DNA of 21,349 bases, taken from the NCBI GenBank assembly GCA_021797055.1, contig JAKAAI010000025.1, forward strand, positions 1-21,349. The letters are read 5' to 3'. The DNA is from Thermoplasmata archaeon. Lineage in GTDB: Archaea; Thermoplasmatota; Thermoplasmata; Thermoplasmatales; Thermoplasmataceae. Position 1 is the first letter of the stretch; the number at the start of each line of letters is the position of its first letter. Positions 5,736-12,824 of this stretch are shown here, in pieces. The translations under genes and the position numbers were made by a program. Below the pieces are notes generated by a model, which had not been told where the DNA came from, did not search any database, and was given only the letters and a program-made list of their open reading frames with translations.

Positions 5736-6670
5736 AAATAAGCGAGGTTCATGCAAAGCTGGACAGGAGATGCGTGATTGCAATCAGGCAGCACACCGGA
5801 ATATTTGAACTGCTTGCAAGGATGGATCAGAGGATACCTGCATACACTTTCACCGAAGATGACAGGACTTTCATACAGCTATTCTTTCCCAAATCTGGAA
5901 AACCCGCTCAGTCAATGAATCCCATTCTTTCCAGGAAGGATCTTGTGGAGAAGAGATCCTATTATTCCATAACAGAGAGGATCAACAACGTCGAGGGGAT
6001 GAAGGTCATCGGGAATCTTCTTGAAGCACCATCGGTGGCGCTGAACGATGCATATCTGCTGAAAGACGAGTTATACCTGGATTTCAGGTTCCACAGAAGC
6101 AAGCTGCACGAGATCGACGACATTCTTTCAGGAGTGATAGGAAAGAACCAGAACTTCAGGATAGTAAAGCTGACGCATTCCCGTACTCTCAGAGACAGGA
6201 TGGAATCCATGAATTCACAGACTCCGCTTGCGGTTGTGAGGTACTCCATACCCGTACCCATGGACAATCCATTAATGAGATACATGGCAGAAAACCACCC
6301 GGATGCTGTTGCCGAGATAGAGGGAAGATCAGTTACGGAAGAAGGAGTCAAGGTTCTCCTATACACATCGAAACCTGTTGTTGCTGAAGGCGTCACTCCA
6401 ATATCCATCTTTCATCTCGTATACGAGTCATATGTGTACGAGAAGTCGCTCGTCGAGGGAAGGAAAAGAGGGAATGATGCAAGGATTCCAAGGATAGCTT
6501 TCTTCCTTAACATAGAGAATGGGAGGCTATACGACACCACATTCGTTCCCGCAGCAGAAGCCGATGAATATGTTTCCATAATGATGAACTCCCTGATGCT
6601 CGATCATGACACACATCCGCTGCTGGAATATTATTCGGAACTGGACGAGGAGGTTTGGGGATGGATATGA
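5732..6670 (+). CDS. hypothetical protein, paralogue B of a tandem pair, 312 aa
   Basis: The frame is open from 5663, but the start is placed at ATG 5732. GAGGTGG (5721-5727) stands 4 nt before it, and the ATG overlaps the previous stop (ATGA); MKISEVHAK then matches mini-ORF 3. The protein is soluble, rich in Arg, Asp and Ile, and colinear with paralogue A (shared APS, FHRS, TSKP and strand patterns), although only a minority of residues are identical. It ends EEVWGWI. The product pair plus coupling suggests a hetero-oligomer or two alternative ligand-binding forms; this is inference from 1:1 coupled translation. No known enzyme or regulator family is recognised. Confidence 0.75.
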   Translation: MKISEVHAKLDRRCVIAIRQHTGIFELLARMDQRIPAYTFTEDDRTFIQLFFPKSGKPAQSMNPILSRKDLVEKRSYYSITERINNVEGMKVIGNLLEAPSVALNDAYLLKDELYLDFRFHRSKLHEIDDILSGVIGKNQNFRIVKLTHSRTLRDRMESMNSQTPLAVVRYSIPVPMDNPLMRYMAENHPDAVAEIEGRSVTEEGVKVLLYTSKPVVAEGVTPISIFHLVYESYVYEKSLVEGRKRGNDARIPRIAFFLNIENGRLYDTTFVPAAEADEYVSIMMNSLMLDHDTHPLLEYYSELDEEVWGWI

Positions 6671-6710
6671 AAAATAACAAGGAGCATAGGAGGGAAAACA
6701 GTAATGGAAA

Positions 6711-6848
6711 TCAATGTTTTTCTAGAAGTTCCGCTATCTGCTTAGTGATCTCTTTCCTATTCTCCTTGTCATTCCGCGAGGAAATTCGGGACCTCTGTAC
6801 TTCATTCCAATAGTCGTAGTCTATTCTCCTACTCCTCTTCTCCCTCAT
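6711..6848 (-). CDS. small basic helical protein, 45 aa
   Basis: ATG (MREKRSRRIDYDYWNEV) to TGA, starting 12 nt after the stop of the Ntn-hydrolase reading frame on the same strand. The content is almost all charged and helical, ending KEITKQIAELLEKH, a likely amphipathic helix. Its composition looks much more natural than that of the overlapping plus-strand frame. A GATGGT string lies about 8-13 nt before the ATG. Operon position suggests that it is made with the Ntn-hydrolase gene and could be an adaptor or just a small neighbour. No family recognised. Confidence 0.5.
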   Translation of the reverse strand: MREKRSRRIDYDYWNEVQRSRISSRNDKENRKEITKQIAELLEKH

Positions 6849-6860
6849 GATTAATACCAT

Positions 6861-7708
6861 CTATTTCCCCATCCTCTCAAATTCTTGCTTAAATTCGTTG
6901 ATATAGGAGTTTCTCATATCCCTTTCTTTGGTTATCATCTCATTTATTCTTGATCTGAGTACTTCTATCTCATCATCTCTTATCTCTCTTATGGTATTTC
7001 CATCTATTATGTAGCCATCTGTTCGTGATCCCACTCCGAGTGATTCTTCTGCATTCATTTTAGCATAGGTTGTCATGAAAAGTGAATAAGACATTTCTTT
7101 TCTGGGATCATAACTCTGATGCATCAAAGTCCAGTTGGCAGACTCAAAGCCACTTCCTACAGCATCATATCCAATACTATCGGTGGGGACATAATCTCCT
7201 TCTTCTATTTTGAAGATGTGAGGCCCATATGAATCGACGCCTGCGATCAAGACTTCAAGCTCACGGTACAGGATCTTTCTGTTTTCTTCTATAGTTCTCC
7301 CTACAAACGTCAACAAATCGGATGGATATTCTGTCTAAAAACTTCACTCAAAGTCTTTCCATAAGGAATCAAGAATGATTCGATATTTTCTTTTACCATT
7401 TCGTTAATAGTCTTCACACTCAGTCTTGTAATATCGCGAACCGTTTCGATTCCATCTTTTTTAGAGTGATTGCTGTTAATGTGCTCAATGTTTTCTTGTA
7501 ATCTCTGAGAAAAATCCTCTATGAGTTCAGCGGTGCCAGCAGCCCCCATTACTACTCGAACAGTTTCAGACTCCATAAGCTTATGAAGTTTGCTACTGTC
7601 TGTCTCTAAGGCAATGTCTCTGTAAGATAACATCTTATCAGCCATTATTATACAGCCGTGTCCATCTTTTCGGCCTTTACCATATATTGTAGAGACGATA
7701 GCAGTCAT
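6861..7708 (-). pseudogene. proteasome-like (HslV-like) Ntn hydrolase, split by a frameshift
   Basis: The 5' frame (7310-7708, 132 codons) begins MTAIVS, so removing Met would expose the N-terminal Thr nucleophile of this family. IIMADKMLSY supplies the Asp (ADK), DSSKLHKL a Lys like Lys33 of HslV/beta subunits, and VVMGAAGTAELI the glycine-rich turn. The 3' frame (6861-7316) continues the fold with LIAGVDSYGPHIFKIEEGD and IGYDAVGSG. The two frames overlap around 7310-7316 and need a -1 shift to join, giving about 280 residues, longer than HslV because of a charged C-terminal extension. Possible explanations are a real inactivating indel, a sequencing error, or recoding at GATTTGTTG. Such orphan proteasome-like proteins lack the usual alpha partner; the substrate is unknown. 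Confidence 0.6.
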
Positions 7709-7731
7709 TCAGACCTATCATCCGTTTATTG

Positions 7732-7746
7732 CTATAAATTTTTTCT
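7732..7746 (-). promoter_or_regulatory. putative promoter of the Ntn-hydrolase gene
   Basis: The minus strand reads AGAAAAAATTTATAG: an A-rich BRE-like run, then a TTTATAG TATA box centred about 29 nt before the ATG at 7708. Transcription would start at or within a few bases of the start codon, giving a nearly leaderless mRNA, common in Thermoplasmatales. Confidence 0.45.
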
Positions 7747-7814
7747 AGGCATCTATGGCGGCAATATATTGTTAGAACCCCCTTTACATGTTCCTGATAC
7801 CAGTTCTAACAGAA

Positions 7815-8190
7815 TTAAGCAACCTTTCTGCCATACAAGGAACCCATGACTGCGACACGTGCACCACCGTCTAGATCTAAGTCTGGCGCCAAGATAGAGC
7901 CATATTCAATGTCGTTAATCGATAGAAGGTGCCCATCTGAAAAGTGAATACTTCTTGTACTCCTTCCCAGATAATCTATGACAAACAGGTGACCACCAGT
8001 GATCCCCAATTTATGATCGTCCCTTACTATTAGCTCTCCCCAATCAAGCTTGGAACCCTCATTCTTAATGGGTAAAAGACGTATCGGTAGGAAATCGCCA
8101 AACGGAACTGGAGACATCTTCACAAGTAACACTCCGTCCAAGTTCCTGAATCGATTATCCCGGAGAATCTGTTTAACGGCCTCATGAGTG
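7815..8190 (-). pseudogene. unidentified 3' gene fragment fused after the GH1 remnant
   Basis: An open frame running from just past the end of glycosidase homology to TAA at 7815. It opens THEAVKQILRDNRF and its first Met is at 8141. The sequence does not match the expected C-terminal third of the glycosidase and is in a different frame, so it looks like the tail of another gene joined by a deletion near 8190. Regular beta-strand content (GGHLFVIDYLGRS, GGARVAVMGSLYGR) suggests that it was protein-coding. I cannot name the family. It has no start of its own and is probably not expressed. Confidence 0.45.
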
Positions 8191-9243
8191 CCCGTAACCC
8201 TTCATTGCTTTGTACCCTGAAATATCTGTTTTAAATACGGTTCTTGTATAGTAATTAACACCTATCCAGTCTAATCTGTTAATCATATCTTTTCTGTGCT
8301 TTCGGGATGTCTCCGAAAACTTGCCGTCATTGTCAAGTTGCCCACACCATGATAGATCTCCCTTTAAAAGAGCATCGAAGAAGGAATATCTGTCGTTATA
8401 CCTTACCTTTTCTGCTGTTGATTTATCGTCAGTTGAAAGTATCTGTATGTCGGAATTTGCGTAAATAACACCGATTGGCTTTGAGGAATAACGCTTCATT
8501 TGATCATAGGACCTTGCACATGCTTCCACCATGTGCTTCTTTGCCAAAGTTGCAGCTTGAATCGACAGATAAGCTGTTGGAAAACCTGACTTTACATTAA
8601 CAAATCCGTTACTCCAGACAACGTTTGGTTCATTCATTATTGAAAACTGATCCGCAAGATCATCAAATTTCCAAGCCAGATACGCGGCATACTTAACAAA
8701 TTCTATCAGGGTTCTGTGATTGATCCACCCATTGCTACTGTTAGTAAGACCAGTAGATCTGGATTCAATCGGATCGTGAAGAATAAGAGGCAGAGGCCAG
8801 TGGTAAGCATTTATTATAAGGGAAATCCCCCTTTCCTTCAAATCACGAAAAATTTCTGTATACCTCTTGACCGCTTTCTTGTTCACAGATGCATCCATCT
8901 TTTCAATAACCTTCTCGTCAACATCGACCTGAATTATATCTCCACCGTCAATCTCAGATTCAACTTTAACATCAAGTGAAGCTTTTGGGAATATTCTTGT
9001 CTATTCTAGACCAAGTCTGGATGCGTTCATGCCTAAATCAGAGGCGATAGAGTGATAATTCTTGTATAAATCCCAGTATGCAACCCCGTTTTCAGGAAAA
9101 TCTCCTGATACTATTCCAGATTTGATGTTCTCAGGGTCATGAACTCATTTCCACCAGTCGGAGTTGTCGTCTATGTCTGAAAGACCCATTTCAGACTGGA
9201 AACCCGCAAGAGAAAAACCAAATTTAAAGCCTGTCGGGAGCAT
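8182..9243 (-). pseudogene. family 1 beta-glycosidase (LacS-like), truncated with two nonsense codons
   Basis: One continuous frame from ATG 9243 ([20 protein letters not shown]) reads as an archaeal LacS-type GH1 enzyme: [33 protein letters not shown], the acid/base motif SIMNEPNVV (Glu at about codon 205) and DWIGVNYYTRTV. Codon 33 (9145-9147) is TGA and codon 81 (9001-9003) is TAG. Both stand where LacS has conserved Trp (WYKWVHDP and EWSRIFP), so each is a single TGG transition. Homology stops at GYGH near codon 350 of about 490, so the nucleophile motif (TENG) is missing. The enzyme family hydrolyses beta-galactosides and beta-glucosides by retention; this copy cannot. No frameshift is needed, so decay looks fairly recent. 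Confidence 0.85.
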
Positions 9244-9465
9244 CTATCATCATTTTCATTTACGTAATAATCCTTAAGATATTCCATTTGGGTCAATTCA
9301 CAACCATAATGCAAAACCGGTCTTTTTGAATCCATGTTGACGTTTCATAGATAGGTTTAAACGTATTTGAAATCTAAATCCTCCTGTGTTAATATCCCAG
9401 AGACAAAATTTCCGTTGGATTTTGAAAAGTACCTGCCAATAAATGACTGATTGCAGATCTTCAAA
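9244..9465. other. gene-poor stretch upstream of the GH1 remnant
   Basis: A short minus-strand ORF starts at 9335 (MDSKRPVLHYGCELTQMEYL) and runs into the GH1 start in another frame, stopping at 9171. Its first 30 residues look protein-like and may be the remnant of yet another gene, or an upstream ORF of the glycosidase. TTTAAACCTAT on the minus strand (around 9350-9360) could be a weak TATA box. Nothing else is visible. Confidence 0.2.
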
Positions 9466-10275
9466 TCATTCCTTCCTATCTGAATCATGGAGATTGAATA
9501 TTATATACCTGAAGATCCCCATTAATTTATGGAATTCTGTATCTGTTAATCTCGACCTTGACAGTAATCTCCTTAGCATAACTTCCGTGTTTTTCCGTTT
9601 GTGATCAGGATATTTTATCAAGTCCAGGGTCTCTATAATTTCATCGACTAGAAGATCAACATTCTGCCCGCTGGTTGGCGGCAATGGATTCCTGGATCTG
9701 ATTGTCTGTCTTAACATCTCATATAGAACAATGGTAACAGCATGTGACAGGTTGTATACAGGATACTTAGGGTTTGCAGGTATACTTATGAAGCTGTCAC
9801 ATTGCTCTATCTCCTCGTTTCGAAGGCCGTCATCCTCCCTTCCAAACACAAGCGCTATCTTACCCTTCGCTTTGAGATAAATTTTCCAGAATTCTTCAGG
9901 AGAATATGATAGCCTGCGATATTTCCTCCCATTGAATGTGACATCACTGGAAGAACCGGCAATAACATTGAACTCATCCCTCAGATCAATAATGGAATTA
10001 AAATATCTTGAATTGTTCAGAATGTCAGTTGAGTGCATACCGTAAACATACGCATCTTGCGGAATTTCATCCCTGCCTATAATTATGAGATCGCGCAGGC
10101 CAGCGTTATTCATTGATCTCGAAACAGCGCCGATATTCCCACCATATTTCGGTCCCACGAGAACAACGGAAACTTTGCTGGCAAGACCGTCAAGCTTGGA
10201 TATTACGGAATCCCTGAAATTGGTTTCTTCTTCCCTGAAAAGTTTACTGGGCCTGGTCTTTTTCGACTGGCTCAT
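9466..10275 (-). CDS. trmJ: TrmJ-like tRNA 2'-O-methyltransferase (SPOUT), 269 aa
   Basis: A SPOUT methyltransferase with all three family motifs: motif 1 NIGAVSRSMNNAG (residues 47-59, with Asn47 and Arg53), motif 2 ALVFGREDDGLRNEE (141-155) and motif 3 PVYNLSHAVTIVLYE (172-186). These form the trefoil-knot S-adenosylmethionine site. The C-terminal helical part (RKNTEVMLRRLLSRSRLTDTEFHKLMGIFR) matches TrmJ rather than plain SpoU proteins. TrmJ methylates the ribose of nucleotide 32 in the tRNA anticodon loop, and archaeal enzymes favour C32. The N-terminus has a basic 20-residue extension. The ATG lies 32 nt inside the end of the FKBP gene, and no later Met comes before motif 1, so the overlap seems real unless a non-ATG start is used. 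Confidence 0.85.
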   Translation of the reverse strand: MSQSKKTRPSKLFREEETNFRDSVISKLDGLASKVSVVLVGPKYGGNIGAVSRSMNNAGLRDLIIIGRDEIPQDAYVYGMHSTDILNNSRYFNSIIDLRDEFNVIAGSSSDVTFNGRKYRRLSYSPEEFWKIYLKAKGKIALVFGREDDGLRNEEIEQCDSFISIPANPKYPVYNLSHAVTIVLYEMLRQTIRSRNPLPPTSGQNVDLLVDEIIETLDLIKYPDHKRKNTEVMLRRLLSRSRLTDTEFHKLMGIFRYIIFNLHDSDRKE

Positions 10276-11074
10276 TCTTTACTTCTTCTGTTTTTTCTTC
10301 CTTATTTACGGGCTGCGATACTTCAGTTTCTTTCTGCTGCTCATCATTCGTATTTTCAGCTGAAGATTCATTGGCTTTGGCTTCCTCTAGCTTCGGTTCT
10401 TCCTGAGGCAGGTATGTTTCCACAAGTTGCACTGTCTTGCCTGGAAGATATTTCCTCATATCGTTGACGAGATGGAATTTTGCCTCAACCCAGACAGGGT
10501 CAAATTTAGTCTCTTCAGGTATTTCAATCTTTATTGAATCGCCTTCAACAGAAACATTGAATTTATCTTCATTCACGGGATAATTCATTGAGATTAGTGC
10601 CAATACTTTTCCCTTATCATCGGATATTTTTTCAAGTATTGTGTATTTATAATAGACTGTCTTTCCAGCATATGCGTGGTTATAATCCACAAGAACCCTT
10701 CCCGGAGTCACTGAAAGTACTTTTCCTCTCCTGTGGTTTATCAGAACTTCCTGTCCTGGCACTGGATCGATGTTCTGTCTCTTGAATTCAATATAGGAAT
10801 GGACTTTGATATTTTTCGGGTCCCTTGCACCATAAGACTCATCGGGAGTCATTGTAACTTCATCTTCACTGCCCTCGGAATGAGTCTTGAAGCTTTCATT
10901 AATTTTCTTGAAGACCTGATCTGTCCCGACTATGATAACGGTTGGATGGTATGAATGTTTATCATCGTAAATATCGTTCTCTTTTGCCAGCTGTTCCTTA
11001 CTGGTTGAAACGAGTTTCTTATCATCACCGACCCGCATTTCATAGTCTACTTTTATAAAGTCACCATCATTCAT
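10244..11074 (-). CDS. long-type FKBP peptidyl-prolyl isomerase (SlyD-like) with acidic tail, 276 aa
   Basis: I chose ATG 11074 (MNDGDFIKVDYEMRV), which has GCGGTG 6 nt upstream; the GTG at 11083 is part of that ribosome site. The FKBP domain is interrupted by an insert-in-flap domain (about residues 86-130, with YGARDPKNI before it) and resumes with the signature NHAYAGKTVYYKYTI (132-146). This is the architecture of archaeal 26-30 kDa FKBPs and bacterial SlyD: a proline isomerase plus a chaperone flap. A further domain (about 150-221) is followed by a ~55-residue Glu/Lys/Asn-rich tail that is probably disordered and absent from many homologues. Cytoplasmic folding helper. Downstream trmJ overlaps by 32 nt and probably shares the transcript. 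Confidence 0.88.
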   Translation of the reverse strand: MNDGDFIKVDYEMRVGDDKKLVSTSKEQLAKENDIYDDKHSYHPTVIIVGTDQVFKKINESFKTHSEGSEDEVTMTPDESYGARDPKNIKVHSYIEFKRQNIDPVPGQEVLINHRRGKVLSVTPGRVLVDYNHAYAGKTVYYKYTILEKISDDKGKVLALISMNYPVNEDKFNVSVEGDSIKIEIPEETKFDPVWVEAKFHLVNDMRKYLPGKTVQLVETYLPQEEPKLEEAKANESSAENTNDEQQKETEVSQPVNKEEKTEEVKNEPVEKDQAQ

Positions 11075-11114
11075 TAATAGCACCGCAATTAAGCGTACCG
11101 AGAGAGCAAGTTTC

Positions 11115-11126
11115 TATTTATAAATA
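11115..11126 (-). promoter_or_regulatory. putative promoter of the FKBP-trmJ unit
   Basis: TATTTATAAATA on both strands (nearly palindromic) lies about 45 nt before the FKBP ATG. RNA would start near 11095, leaving a ~20-nt leader that holds the GCGGTG ribosome site. Confidence 0.55.
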
Positions 11127-11320
11127 TCGAACACGAAAAACGCTTATTGCTGAACCATTTGCTATTCTGTCTTTAATATTGTCAAGGCATAGGTTATTTC
11201 ACCTGTCAATTGCCTGTTTGTAATATCGGATTCAATTCATCTCCAGTTCATTTACTGATTATTCCTGGTTATGCGGTTTGCGTTATACATCTAATGCAAT
11301 TATTTGTCAGAGTGAAAATG

Positions 11321-11330
11321 CTATTATCTA
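11321..11330 (+). promoter_or_regulatory. putative promoter of the glyceraldehyde dehydrogenase gene
   Basis: GAAAATG then CTATTATCTA is centred about 23-24 nt before the ATG at 11349, where an archaeal TATA box would sit for a leaderless mRNA. No ribosome site precedes the ATG, which agrees. The divergent 11127-11314 interval shows no gene. Confidence 0.4.
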
Positions 11331-11348
11331 TGAAGTAATTGAATAATT

Positions 11349-12824
11349 ATGAAATTGTTGATAGATGGGAAGTGGAAAGACCCAGAAAGCGGAAAATATA
11401 CTGATAAAATGAATCCTTCTACCGGGGAGGCCATAGAAAAGATACCTGCAGCTGGAAAATCTGAAGTTGACGAGGCTATGGATGCCGCGGAAAATGCATT
11501 CTGGAAATGGTATGAGCTCGGCACTAAAGAGAGATCAAAGATTATCATGAAGGCCGTTGATCTCATACAGAGGAACCGGAAAGAACTAGAAGATATTCTG
11601 GTGCTTGAGAATGGTAAAAGAAGGATCGAATCGGTGGGTGAGGTTGATGGTGTAATAGACCAGATGCTTTATTACGCGGAGTTTGAGAGAAAATTGACAG
11701 GCGACCTTGTAGAGGGTGATACTTTTGATAGAAAGATACTGCAGTATAAAGTGCCCTACGGTGTCGTGCTTGCGCTGACGCCGTGGAATTTCCCGGCCGC
11801 GATGGTTGCAAGAAAGCTGGCACCAGCGCTTATGACTGGAAATACTGTCGTTCTGAAACCGAGCTCAGATACACCGAAGTCTGCCGAATGGATCACCATG
11901 AAGCTCATGCAGGCTGGACTGCCAAAAGGCGTACTGAATTTCATAACAGGCAAGGGATCTGAAATAGGAGACTACATGGTAGCACACAAGAAAGTTTCAC
12001 TCATAACAATGACAGGCTCAACCGCAACTGGCCAGAGAATAATGGAAAAAGCGTCTGCAAACATGGCTAAGCTTGTGCTCGAACTCGGCGGAAAGGCACC
12101 TTTTATCGTCTGGAACGATGCAGATCAAAAGAATGCGCTTAAGACACTCCTCTGGGCCAAATTCTGGAACAGCGGCCAGTCTTGTATTGCTGCTGAGAGA
12201 ATATATGTGCATACGGATATATACAAGAGTTTTGTTGAAAAATTCGTAAACGCAACAAAGCAGATTACAGTAGGTGATCCGGAAACAGCAGATATGGGGC
12301 CGCTCATTAACGCTTCAGCAGTAAAAAACATGGAGAAGGTTGTTCAGGATGCAAAATCAGGCGGCTCGAAGGTTCTTGTTGGTGGGAGCACGGCAAATCT
12401 CAAGGGCAAATTAGCCGGCGGTTATTTCTATCTCCCCACTGTGCTCGAAGAGAAGGAACAGAAAGCATCGCTTTTCCAGGATGAGATATTTGGTCCAGTG
12501 ACTGGTATAATGCCTGTAGACGACGTTGATTCGGCCCTGGAACTTGCAAACGATTCACAATACGGACTTGCATCCTATCTATTCTCAAAGGATTTCACAA
12601 CAATAATGAAGGCAGCTGAAAGGGTCAGGTTCGGAGAGCTCTACGTCAACATGCCAGGCCCGGAATCATCACAGGGTTACCATACAGGTTTCAGAATGAC
12701 TGGGCAGGCTGGCGAGGGCAGCAAATATGGTATTGAGGAATACCTGAAGCTCAAGAATGTTTACATAGACTATTCGGGAAAAGAGGTTTCAATAAATACG
12801 GTAAGAGAAGAATTAGTTCGATGA
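11349..12824 (+). CDS. D-glyceraldehyde dehydrogenase (NADP-dependent aldehyde dehydrogenase), 491 aa
   Basis: A full-length ALDH: Asn147 in TPWNFP, Lys170 in VLKPSSDTP, the cofactor loop GSTATG (223-228), general base Glu245 in LELGGKAP, and catalytic Cys279 in NSGQSCIAAER. As I recall it, the Thermoplasma acidophilum D-glyceraldehyde dehydrogenase is close along its length, including ITMTGSTATGQRIM, LWAKFWN, the C-terminal YVNMPGPESSQGYHTGF and KYGIEEYLKLKN. That enzyme oxidises glyceraldehyde to glycerate with NADP+ in the non-phosphorylative Entner-Doudoroff pathway. The neighbour pyruvate kinase works at the end of the same route and converges, with a 12-nt overlap of the 3' ends. Plain succinate-semialdehyde dehydrogenase activity cannot be excluded from motifs alone. 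Confidence 0.9.
   Translation: MKLLIDGKWKDPESGKYTDKMNPSTGEAIEKIPAAGKSEVDEAMDAAENAFWKWYELGTKERSKIIMKAVDLIQRNRKELEDILVLENGKRRIESVGEVDGVIDQMLYYAEFERKLTGDLVEGDTFDRKILQYKVPYGVVLALTPWNFPAAMVARKLAPALMTGNTVVLKPSSDTPKSAEWITMKLMQAGLPKGVLNFITGKGSEIGDYMVAHKKVSLITMTGSTATGQRIMEKASANMAKLVLELGGKAPFIVWNDADQKNALKTLLWAKFWNSGQSCIAAERIYVHTDIYKSFVEKFVNATKQITVGDPETADMGPLINASAVKNMEKVVQDAKSGGSKVLVGGSTANLKGKLAGGYFYLPTVLEEKEQKASLFQDEIFGPVTGIMPVDDVDSALELANDSQYGLASYLFSKDFTTIMKAAERVRFGELYVNMPGPESSQGYHTGFRMTGQAGEGSKYGIEEYLKLKNVYIDYSGKEVSINTVREELVR

Noticed and set aside
6667..6813. Plus-strand 48-codon ORF starting in an ATGA overlap with the end of paralogue B
   Set aside because: Its second half is Ser/Phe/Leu-rich and mirrors the antisense of the better 45-aa minus-strand ORF. 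Its nearest ribosome-like string is badly spaced. Treated as a shadow, though the overlap fits the style of the cassette.
9001..9147. Stop-codon reassignment (TGA/TAG read as Trp) in the glycosidase
   Set aside because: All other genes use TGG for Trp and end normally at TGA, TAA or TAG. The gene also lacks its nucleophile half, so plain decay explains it.
9337..9345. Third TTGACGTT-like string, near the GH1 remnant
   Set aside because: Only 8 bases are shared with the two promoter copies, and the AT-rich TATA part and palindrome are missing; likely chance.
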